Below are positions 15,659-21,796 of a stretch of 21,796 nt of DNA, in pieces. Each line of letters begins with the position of its first letter. Position 1 is the first letter of the stretch. The position numbers and the translations under genes are program-made. The DNA lies in NCBI GenBank assembly GCA_036736205.1, contig DAINMX010000091.1, forward strand, positions 1 to 21,796, given 5' to 3'. Below the pieces are notes generated by a model that was not told the origin of the DNA, did not search any database, and saw only the letters and a program-made list of their open reading frames with translations. The DNA comes from XYA12-FULL-58-9 sp001798605. Lineage in GTDB: Bacteria > Myxococcota > XYA12-FULL-58-9.

Positions 15659-16333
15659 CTACTTGCATGCCGCCATGCACTCGTCGACGACCGACTGGCA
15701 CAGATCGGCGCTGGCACCTGCAGCGACGACCTCCGCGATGCATGGCGCCATCCGCGCTGCGCACGTTTCTGCGCAAGCCGCATTGCGGGTTGACGCGGAC
15801 TGCGTCGGCGCAGTCTTCTCCGCCTCTGGCTTTGACGCAACGGCTTTGCCGGCCTTCAAGTCTACCTGGACCAGGCCCAAAGCCTCCGCCACTGCGGCAT
15901 CGACCGCCCCTTGGTACCGCGCCAGGTCGTCGGGACACTTGCCCTGACCATTCTTCGACTCCTGCTCGACGGTATCGATGAGGCTCGCAGTGAAGATCAA
16001 CTCACTGCCCAGTTTCTTCACACGCGTGGCCAGGAGATATCGAACACCGAGGGCACCACCGAGCGCGACTGCGCACGAGATGGAACTGCACCCGATAGCG
16101 TCCTTCCGGTTTTCCTGGTCCAGGATGCTGTTCACGTCGTCCATGGTGACGACCCGCATGACTTTCGCTCGGTCGACAGCTATTACCACGAAATCGAACA
16201 GCGTGGAGACGACATCCTTGCTGATCTTTTCGCCCCTTACCGGGGAGATGAAGACCTTCTCCTTGATCGGCCCCTCGGCGCGAGCCGTCGCGCTGAGAAT
16301 GCAGGCGATGCCAACCACGCGGGCGAAGTGCAT
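15659..16333 (-). CDS. Secreted TolB/LpoB-like protein with Cys-rich C-terminal hairpin
   Basis: The 224-aa protein starts at ATG 16333 with AAGGAGG 6 nt upstream. It has a signal peptide MHFARVVGIACILSATARA. Residues 25-125 show the pattern common in Myxococcota proteins related to TolB-N/LpoB/CsgG folds: a VFISPVRG strand, a MRVVTMDDVNSILDQE helix, paired Cys (C82, C87) in IGCSSISCAVALGGALGVRYLL, and a final LIDTVEQES strand. A Lys/Ala/Pro linker leads to a tail with six Cys (187, 191, 198, 212, 219, 223). It should be periplasmic or exposed. The role is unknown; relatives help assemble envelope machines. One copy of the composite repeat lies 64 nt upstream of the start. Confidence 0.75.
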   Translation of the reverse strand: MHFARVVGIACILSATARAEGPIKEKVFISPVRGEKISKDVVSTLFDFVVIAVDRAKVMRVVTMDDVNSILDQENRKDAIGCSSISCAVALGGALGVRYLLATRVKKLGSELIFTASLIDTVEQESKNGQGKCPDDLARYQGAVDAAVAEALGLVQVDLKAGKAVASKPEAEKTAPTQSASTRNAACAETCAARMAPCIAEVVAAGASADLCQSVVDECMAACK

Positions 16334-16397
16334 GCGGGCCTCCTTCTGCGACCGTAGTACCATGAACACCCTGGCTCCACTGGCCACATTGTTTACA

Positions 16398-16459
16398 TGT
16401 ATCAGACATTTTGGCGAGTGGCGCCCCCACTCTATTCCACACCCAGCCCACCCATCACC
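16398..16459 (-). repeat. Composite repeat, copy 1
   Basis: Read on the minus strand, this stretch contains GGTGATG, GGTGTGGA and then CAAAATGTCTGATACA, in that order. The same three blocks recur at 19483-19554 in the same orientation, with the 16-bp block identical. The 16334-16645 gap holds only this repeat and the palindrome at 16569-16586; I see no gene in it. Confidence 0.6.
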
Positions 16460-16568
16460 CGATGTGCGCCGCCGAAGTAGAGCAATCAGATCCAACCAGA
16501 GGAATCACATACACGAAGAACATGGATCCCAAGAATTCGGACCACAGACCTTGCCCTTATCTGGATAT

Positions 16569-16586
16569 TGACCGGTTAACTGGTCA
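16569..16586. promoter_or_regulatory. 18-bp near-perfect palindrome
   Basis: TGACCGGTTAACTGGTCA reads the same on both strands except for one mismatched pair, centred on GTTAAC. It lies 60 bp beyond the RloB stop. It may be an operator or part of a transcript end; no T-run follows. Confidence 0.4.
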
Positions 16587-16645
16587 GGAATGGCCAAGCC
16601 GCCTAGCCCAAGCATAGGTCATCCGGGTCGTCTCCCACGATCACA

Positions 16646-17278
16646 TTAGTCGCCGTCGCCTCGTATCGATTCCGTGAGACGCCACACTCCTGTGGTCGGG
16701 TTTCGTCCCGATTCGCCGTCGTCGTCGGCCATCTCGTCGAGACGGCGCGCGCGTGTAACGGCATCCCCACATCCATGTGCAACGCTATTAAAGTCGACGT
16801 GCTTGTCATACCCAGGCATGAAATTCTTGAGAATCGTGGCCATACGGTCGCGATGCTGCGGGCCCGGGTTGTCACGAAAGTGCAGAATCAACCACAGCTC
16901 GAATGAGGGGTTCGAAACCGCGAGCTTGATGCCGTTGTCGCGCGCCATCACGCGTACCTCATCGAGCTTCAGGTGATCATCGACGTCGTGTACACACCAC
17001 ACCTCGTCGAAAGCGAGGTTGTCGTCGCGTTGTCGTCGCGCATCCGCCTCAGCTTCCTTTTTCCGCTGCTTCGCTTTTTCCACCAGTGTTCGAGGCACAC
17101 CTTCACCGCCATCAATGACAACCTGGACCCTGGGATTTCTATGAAGCGTCGTGAAGCCACGCAGGTACTCCGGCTCGGTTACCCGGCCCTCGCACACGCA
17201 AAGAATCATCGGCTTCGGATTGCGCCATGGACTGGGACGAGCGGCACGGCGGTCACGGTTGCGCCTCTTGCTAACCAT
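16646..17278 (-). CDS. rloB: RloB-like (AbiL-type) Toprim-fold protein
   Basis: The 210-aa protein has the RloB family signature. A basic N-terminus (residues 1-20) is followed by ILCVCEGRVTEPEYLRGF with the conserved acidic E30. The VWCVHDVDDH segment supplies the Toprim-like Asp pair (D98, D100), and NPSFELWLILHF (123-134) is the family's strongest motif. RloB proteins pair with an AAA ATPase in phage-defence loci (AbiL in Lactococcus; RloA/RloB beside type I restriction genes in Campylobacter) and are predicted metal-dependent nucleases. It begins 3 nt after the RloA stop, with GGAG inside the RloA end, so the pair is one transcript. Nuclease activity is inferred. Confidence 0.85.
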   Translation of the reverse strand: MVSKRRNRDRRAARPSPWRNPKPMILCVCEGRVTEPEYLRGFTTLHRNPRVQVVIDGGEGVPRTLVEKAKQRKKEAEADARRQRDDNLAFDEVWCVHDVDDHLKLDEVRVMARDNGIKLAVSNPSFELWLILHFRDNPGPQHRDRMATILKNFMPGYDKHVDFNSVAHGCGDAVTRARRLDEMADDDGESGRNPTTGVWRLTESIRGDGD

Positions 17279-17281
17279 GCA

Positions 17282-18628
17282 CTACTCCTCCACTCGACCA
17301 AGCTCGCCAAGGAATGGGATCGCGCCGTACCGCCCCTGCAGGTATCCACGCTCGAGGTTCTCTGCCTTTCGTGGCTTGTAGTTCGTCAGAGGATAAAGTG
17401 TGGTCGCTCCCGCAGGGCCCTTTTCCGTCAGCCAGATCTGATCGCGACGAAGCATCGGTTCCCGATACGTAGTGCCGAGAAGATTGGTGTCGTGCGTTGT
17501 GAATACAAGCTGCGCGTTGTGAGGGTTGGTGTGCGGGTCATTGAACTGACTTACGAGTTGCGCAGCGACGAGAGGATGGAGGCTCGCCTCCAGTTCGTCG
17601 ATGACAAGGAGACTTCCGCGGGCAAGCGCAGCAATCACGGATGGGCCGAGGCGGAACAGGGTTTTGGTACCCGCTGACTCCTGCTCCAACGGCAGCCACG
17701 CCTCACCATTGCCGATATGGTGGCGCATGAAAATCCGTTGTGCGTCCTTCTCGTTGCCTCCGTTTCCATGGCGTACTTCGTCGATACGGAAATCCGAGAT
17801 GCCAACATCTGCCGCCTTCATCAAGCGGCGCAGCTTGTCAGCGTCGGTTGCGTCTAGTGCTAATGCGTCATCGCGCACACCCCCGCGCTTGCCATGAGTC
17901 GGAATCAGGTCGAGGACGCGGACCATGCCGTTAGATGAGCCGGCCAAGGCGGCAGCGGCAGCGGTAGCGGCTGCGAACATCGACGCAGCAACGGCAGCGG
18001 GCATAGCATCAGCATAGCGCTCTTTATACCCCTCGACGCGAACGGTATGGAGCTGCCGAAACCATCCATAGATGGGCAGAATCTTTTCATGTTGGTGCTG
18101 CGCGGCAGTGGACAGGAACAGGGCATTGGACCGAGTCACCTGTTCAATGACGCGGTTTTCACCACCAAGATGTCCTCCAAACGAGAACTTATCTGCTTCG
18201 CGCTCAAGCCACGTCTGCCGCCGTCCCTTTGGCCAAGCAAAGAGCCACTCTTCCAGCACCCGGACCTGGTCGACAAGAAAACCGTACTGATAGCGGACAT
18301 CCTCGACGAGGAATGTGGCCTCGAACATGGACGGTGCGCGTGTGCGACCTCCCCACGCAAACGCCTCCCGTGGTACGCCTCCTTCCGGAGGCCACGATCG
18401 GTGTGAGTCAATGACGGCATCGCGCATGAAGCCGAGAGCCGACAACACGTTGCTCTTACCACTGGCATTCGCGCCATACAGGGCCGCGACGGGGAGGAGC
18501 TGGCGGGGGTACCCCACGACCTTACGTGGCCGGAGATCGCCGGGATGGCCGACTCGCCCGGCCTCCATAGTCAGAGCCTGCTCGTCGCAGATCGACCGGT
18601 GGTTCTCCACGCGGAACTCAACCAGCAT
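17282..18628 (-). CDS. rloA: RloA-like AAA15/OLD-type ATPase
   Basis: The 448-aa ATPase starts at ATG 18628 with GGAGG 7 nt upstream. EFRVENHRSI and the Walker A GANASGKS (52-59) open the ABC-like head. A middle region (about 75-310) contains an Ala-rich stretch at 209-228. The second half has a signature-like ESAGTKTLFRL, Walker B LLVIDELE (340-347), the switch His in TTHDTNLLG (H379) and the GRYGAIP motif (432-438) typical of RloA/AbiLi partners of RloB. In such systems the ATPase probably senses infection and licenses the nuclease. The immediate neighbour downstream is RloB; upstream, after 27 nt, is a 65-aa ORF. Confidence 0.88.
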   Translation of the reverse strand: MLVEFRVENHRSICDEQALTMEAGRVGHPGDLRPRKVVGYPRQLLPVAALYGANASGKSNVLSALGFMRDAVIDSHRSWPPEGGVPREAFAWGGRTRAPSMFEATFLVEDVRYQYGFLVDQVRVLEEWLFAWPKGRRQTWLEREADKFSFGGHLGGENRVIEQVTRSNALFLSTAAQHQHEKILPIYGWFRQLHTVRVEGYKERYADAMPAAVAASMFAAATAAAAALAGSSNGMVRVLDLIPTHGKRGGVRDDALALDATDADKLRRLMKAADVGISDFRIDEVRHGNGGNEKDAQRIFMRHHIGNGEAWLPLEQESAGTKTLFRLGPSVIAALARGSLLVIDELEASLHPLVAAQLVSQFNDPHTNPHNAQLVFTTHDTNLLGTTYREPMLRRDQIWLTEKGPAGATTLYPLTNYKPRKAENLERGYLQGRYGAIPFLGELGRVEE

Positions 18629-18652
18629 GCGCCTACCTCCGTAACATGTCAC

Positions 18653-18681
18653 AATCTACGTTTTCAAGCCTGATTGCGCAA
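18653..18681 (-). promoter_or_regulatory. Possible promoter for rloAB
   Basis: On the minus strand TTGCGC (18681-18676) and TAGATT (18658-18653) are 17 bp apart, 24 nt before the RloA start. The -10 box is the same hexamer as in the mqsRA promoter. The -35 box is weak. It lies in the AT-rich end of the 65-aa ORF. Confidence 0.3.
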
Positions 18682-18853
18682 CTATCATGCGAGAACATAC
18701 ACGAAATATTGGCCATTCATCATTTATGACCGCAATCTCGACCTCTTCCGGAGTCGGACGCCACAGTTTCGTGGCCCCACCGGGCCTGACGTACACGTCG
18801 ATCCCGTCGTCCCTTTTGAACTTGCCATGCTTGCAGGTGTATCGCGTGCCCAT
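18656..18853 (-). CDS. Small hypothetical protein upstream of rloA, 65 aa
   Basis: I do not recognise this protein. It starts MGTRYTCKHGKFKRDDGIDV, with AAGGGG a few nt upstream, and contains two early basic patches and a PTPEEVEIAV helix. By my count 31 of the first 40 codons end in G or C, against 9 of the last 25. The first part thus looks coded like its neighbours and the second part does not. The gene may have lost its natural end, with the AT-rich tail now serving as the rloA promoter. It ends 27 nt before rloA and could be co-transcribed. Confidence 0.45.
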   Translation of the reverse strand: MGTRYTCKHGKFKRDDGIDVYVRPGGATKLWRPTPEEVEIAVINDEWPIFRVCSRMIVAQSGLKT

Positions 18854-18868
18854 GTTGTCCCCTTCCCA

Positions 18869-19366
18869 TTATTCCCAAACCATCGGGGCTACGGAGACGC
18901 CGGGTGTGAACGGTGAAATGGTCGTTGCCTGTTCATAGAGCACCGCATCACTCGACCCAGTGGTGTTGGTGCAGGAGCCAAGCAAGCTGTCTCGGCTTGA
19001 TTGGTACGCATGTGTGCCCCAACCTCCTGTTGGTGAGTAAATGGTTCCCGTTAGTGGGTCTAGTAGCCAGGTTGGCTGTGAGTCCGATCTCATCATAGAG
19101 CGTGGGGATATTGCCGCACCAGTACAATTCGAACCTGCGAAGTACATGACCGTGTTGGATAGCCCCCAAATCCCAGGAAAACCCCACTGTGCGCCTGTAC
19201 CTCCGATTTGGGTTGTTACCGGTGCCCCAAAAATTGGGTCCACAAACGTCAACGTGTTTGCACCAACAGTGAGAACTCTTCCCAGGTAGCGGTCCGCTCC
19301 GTCCCAAGCGAACAGCAACTCTTCGTGCCTTGCCTGCAATCGAGCCTCATCGGCAGCAAGATCCAT
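18869..19366 (-). CDS. Predicted secreted surface protein, 5' end uncertain
   Basis: The 165 readable residues begin with a short helical part (MDLAADEARLQARHEELL). A strand-rich domain follows: RYLGRVLTVGANTLTFVDP, VMYFAGSNCTGAAI, then GTIYSPTGGWGTH and LLGSCTNTTG. The Cys pair and Gly/Ser/Thr content resemble exported proteins common in Myxococcota, where such a domain follows a signal peptide and coiled coil. No signal peptide is in this frame. A better ribosome site (GGAGG, 19460-19456) serves a different frame: ATG 19451 or 19442 reads 34 or 31 residues and stops at 19347, inside this gene. A single-base indel near 19370 would join the two. It may be a frameshifted gene. Confidence 0.5.
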   Translation of the reverse strand: MDLAADEARLQARHEELLFAWDGADRYLGRVLTVGANTLTFVDPIFGAPVTTQIGGTGAQWGFPGIWGLSNTVMYFAGSNCTGAAISPRSMMRSDSQPTWLLDPLTGTIYSPTGGWGTHAYQSSRDSLLGSCTNTTGSSDAVLYEQATTISPFTPGVSVAPMVWE

Positions 19367-19482
19367 CTGCAGTGTGCGTATGTGCCACCGGCTGTGCTTT
19401 GGGGTGATTTCGACTGGCCGTTGCGTCGGCCGTAAGAGCCATGAAGGCCATGGAACCTCCGCCCCGGAGTTTACCAGTGTTT

Positions 19483-19554
19483 TGTATCAGACATTTTGCA
19501 AGCAACACACCTGGCTAACCTAACTCCACACCGATAAAGCGGCAATTCATCACC
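19483..19554 (-). repeat. Composite repeat, copy 2
   Basis: This is the second copy of the three-block element, in the same orientation as copy 1. CAAAATGTCTGATACA is identical over 16 bp; GGTGTGGA and GGTGATG keep their order with 4-6 nt changes in spacing. It sits just upstream of the ribosome site at 19460, as copy 1 sits upstream of the secreted Cys-rich gene. Confidence 0.6.
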
Positions 19555-19798
19555 GCTCAGCCTCAAAATCAAGGCGAGCATACACCACTATGCGTCGGTC
19601 GGGGAGGTTGCGACCAACAAAAGATCAAGCATAGAAAACGGTCAGGCTGCCCACCGAACAAACGAAAACTGCATCATCGGTATTGCCGCCGACGCGCCAT
19701 ACCCGAAACAGGTAGACGCCTCGGCTTGTCGTTTGCCAATACCTCGTCCACCTGGAGATCGTTGAGCTTTCGTGTCTGGCGTGGCAGAGGGTCAGGCC

Positions 19799-19943
19799 AT
19801 GCTCAGAATCATAGAATGCTTCGCCGGCGCGATCTGGGCCTGTGCCAAGAGCCGTCGTGACCTTGCCCCTCGAGAACCTCGGCCTCCGACATCAACTGGC
19901 GGTACTTCGACGCGAGCGGCAGGAACGGCCGCGACTCACCTGA
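19799..19943 (+). pseudogene. Transposase N-terminal fragment with a one-base frameshift
   Basis: ATG 19799 reads MLRIIECFAGAIWACAKSRRDLA. After one extra C in the CCCC run near 19867 the neighbouring frame continues LENLGL, then RHQLAVLRRERQERPRLT, and stops at 19943. SRRDLALENLxLRHQLAVLRRER is the typical N-terminus of integrase-core (DDE, rve-type) transposases of the IS3/IS481-like group. The catalytic domain is missing. The remainder of 19555-20032 shows no gene. Confidence 0.75.
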
Positions 19944-20032
19944 CCGTCGCTGTATCTTGCACGTCAATGTCACCACCCTATTGAGAGCGACCCGCAGGAT
20001 AGGTGATCGATGCAGCTCGCGTGGAAGCGGTT

Positions 20033-20569
20033 TCAAAAGAACAGAAGCCCGATGCCAGCCTCCACGTGCCTTCCTTGGTCGCCCATCTGCCGAGGTGCCT
20101 CGACCCATGCGACCCGGACGTACACCCCGAGTCGGCACACGCCCACGCGTGGTGAGTAGATCTGCACCATCGGCCCGTATTCTAAAAATAATGGATCGCT
20201 GAGATGGTAGTCCTGGGAGCTACCGAGGAGGAAAAAGCCGCCCACATCGACGAGATCTGCGAAGGTGATGAACGGGTTGATCTCCCCACCCCAAATCGCA
20301 CCGTCACCGGCGCGCAAGAATCCATTGAGGGCTAAGCCGACCCGATGCCCGACTCCGCGCAGGATCAATCCGCCCTTGATGCCCGGGCTTGCGTAAGAAG
20401 CGTTGTACCCCACAGCAGGCATCGTCAGGTAGATGGATCCACCCACGCTAGCTGGCGCACTATTATTAGCACTGTCAGTCGCATCGCCGGCCATCGATTC
20501 TCGAGTTGGCGCGTTCGAATGTTCTGGCGCGCTTGCGATCATAAGCACCACGAGGAAGGAGGCAACCAT
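20033..20569 (-). CDS. Predicted outer-membrane protein, 178 aa
   Basis: Start ATG 20569 has GGAG 8 nt upstream and gives a signal peptide MVASFLVVLMIASAPEHSNA; residues before it in the longer frame look uncoded. After a polar linker (about 21-45), six to eight alternating-pattern strands follow, for example GGLILRGVGHRVGLALNGFL, NPFITFADLVDVGGFFLLG and VYVRVAWVEAP. The last strand AGIGLLFF ends in Phe, the standard BAM signal. It is a small barrel, of the size of eight-stranded ones. Its function is unknown. It is the only intact-looking gene among transposase remnants. Confidence 0.65.
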   Translation of the reverse strand: MVASFLVVLMIASAPEHSNAPTRESMAGDATDSANNSAPASVGGSIYLTMPAVGYNASYASPGIKGGLILRGVGHRVGLALNGFLRAGDGAIWGGEINPFITFADLVDVGGFFLLGSSQDYHLSDPLFLEYGPMVQIYSPRVGVCRLGVYVRVAWVEAPRQMGDQGRHVEAGIGLLFF

Positions 20570-20803
20570 GTGAAATCTCCATTGGCGGGTTGATCTTCTT
20601 GAGCCGTAGATGCAACCGACATGCCATAGCAATAGCCAACCGGGAACCGAATCAAAACCGCACGATCGGCAACTCCATTTTTCAAACAACCCTGATCGTG
20701 TGGCGGGCCAAAGCGCATCGTTGGTACGAGCGTCGCATTAGGCCCTGACCCAACATTCGTGTCACCAGCCGCAAAGTGCTGCGTATCTCCCGGCCGCCGC
20801 TAT

Positions 20804-21196
20804 CATTTTTGGATAGGTCAAGGACGCCTATTGCCATTTCGCAGAAGTGGTGAAAGACGAAGTTCCCGCCCTCACGACGCTTGGTCTGGCCAGGAAAAAC
20901 ACCCAAAAAGTCGACCAACTTCGTATCGGCAAACGACAATGCGAAATCGGCCCTACTCGTCACCTTGGGGCTCGTAGCAGCAACGTTGGGTCAGAGCCAA
21001 TTATTGCAGTAACAGGACTATGGGGAACTATTCCAGTAGCGTGTGTGGCTGCAAAGGCGTGTGCGCGGTTGCGCGCAACATCGTACACGCCAGCTTGGCC
21101 GGCAAAGGCCAAGCTTCTCGATTTCTTTTTTGTGCTCGACCATCGGCAAGAAGTAGGAGCTTGACCCGAAAGGCACGGGCGTCCTATCCAAAAATG
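20804..21196. repeat. Inverted repeat pair enclosing about 350 bp
   Basis: CATTTTTGGATAGG followed by TCAA and GGACGCC (20804-20828) matches the reverse complement of 21178-21196, which lacks the TCAA. The enclosed DNA has no convincing gene. No target duplication is visible beside the arms. The whole 20570-21379 gap otherwise looks like decayed DNA. Confidence 0.45.
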
Positions 21197-21379
21197 CAGA
21201 CGGCCATTCTCGATCCAGGCTGAACCCTGACTGCCGTTGACCGGAAATCGCACGACACCTCTCGATCGAAACTCGTGCCCTTTTGGACGAGAACGGCCCG
21301 TCGCGAGCCGACTCCGCACAGGCCACTGCCCTCTTCGGTTTCGGGTGCTGCTAACGCTGGCTGCCGGAGACGCCTCTGA

Positions 21380-21616
21380 TCAGGCGGCTTCGCGGTGATA
21401 GAAACCGAGCAACCCGCCGAGGCGCTCACGACGTCGGACTCCTCCATCCGTATTCGCTGCTGGCGCTTGGCCGCTGATGAGGCGGTTCTCGAGACCTTGG
21501 TGCGGGCGTTCTTGATGGTAATGCAGAACGTACTCGGTGACCTTCTCCTGCTCCCGGTTGATCCAGCCGGCGATGGCGACTACTACGAGGGACCACGGGG
21601 TGAGGGTTGCTGACAT
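21380..21616 (-). pseudogene. Internally deleted integrase-core transposase
   Basis: The 78-codon frame joins two ends of one transposase. The N-terminus, LVVVAIAGWINREQEKV, matches the start of rve-type transposases (usual form WLNREQQxVIxYL). It runs directly into the C-terminal TEYVLHYHQERPHQGL, then RRERLGGLLGFYHREAA. The DDE catalytic core between them, usually a few hundred residues, is absent. The product cannot transpose. The remaining 21617-21796 has only a 13-bp tandem duplication. Confidence 0.8.
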
Positions 21617-21731
21617 CCCGAGATCGTAGCCGGTCTTGGCCGATCGGCAACGGTCGAGAGGCCGGGCTGAAAGGCTCGCGCTTACGGGGCGGTGGCGTCG
21701 ATCGGATAAATGGACACCACGCGTTGGGCGA

Positions 21732-21757
21732 GCGTGCTGGAGATGCGTGCTGGAGAT
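21732..21757. repeat. Tandem duplication, 13 bp x 2
   Basis: GCGTGCTGGAGAT occurs twice head to tail. It lies in apparently non-coding DNA beside the transposase remnant and probably arose by slippage. Confidence 0.8.
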
Positions 21758-21796
21758 GGCATAGCAGGCAATTGCGTGATACTGTGGGCAAGCAAT

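Noticed and set aside
16002..16451. Frame starting MSDTCKQCGQW inside repeat copy 1, zinc-finger-like
   Set aside because: It soon runs antiphase through the Cys-rich secreted gene, and copy 2 of the repeat reads into a stop after seven codons.
20847..21319. Overlapping frames on both strands inside the inverted repeat
   Set aside because: No ribosome site, signal or family motif; codon use looks random.

Overview
The window looks like part of the chromosome of a GC-rich Gram-negative bacterium of the former Deltaproteobacteria (Myxococcota or a Bradymonadales-like lineage). The signs are a sigma54 activator, a membrane-free histidine kinase, TPR and low-complexity helper proteins, Asp/Gly-rich calcium-loop lipoproteins, large outer-membrane barrels and a TolB/LpoB-like secreted protein with a Cys-rich tail. 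This placement rests on protein style, not on a marker tree.

Positions 1-7633 are housekeeping and regulatory. The end of an outer-membrane barrel gene and an unrecognised protein come first. Then, on the minus strand, come a compact family A DNA polymerase and rpoZ. An NtrC-type response regulator is divergent from the polymerase. It is followed by a convergent P-loop protein, a soluble histidine kinase, and a translationally coupled minus-strand pair (low-complexity helical protein, then TPR protein).

Positions 7808-14127 form a tight three-gene operon with 16-nt gaps: an NSS-family Na+ symporter, a 1021-aa surface lipase/esterase-like lipoprotein and a 604-aa porin-like barrel. Together they suggest extracellular hydrolysis, outer-membrane passage and Na+-driven uptake of one nutrient class.

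Positions 14128-21796 are accessory. A very small lipoprotein ORF precedes an MqsR/MqsA toxin-antitoxin operon with a readable promoter and a palindromic operator. A secreted Cys-rich protein follows. Next is a minus-strand RloA/RloB (AbiL-type) predicted anti-phage pair with a small upstream ORF and a secreted surface protein. Two copies of a composite repeat (16 bp identical, with further matching blocks) bracket this 3.1-kb module. The last 2.3 kb holds one outer-membrane protein among decayed DNA: a frameshifted transposase N-terminus, a closely spaced inverted repeat and a transposase that has lost its middle.

The best candidates for something less described are the repeat-bracketed RloAB module with its small ORF, the symporter-lipase-porin operon, and the secreted protein with a symmetric twin CX3C tail. 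No CRISPR array, rRNA or tRNA was found.
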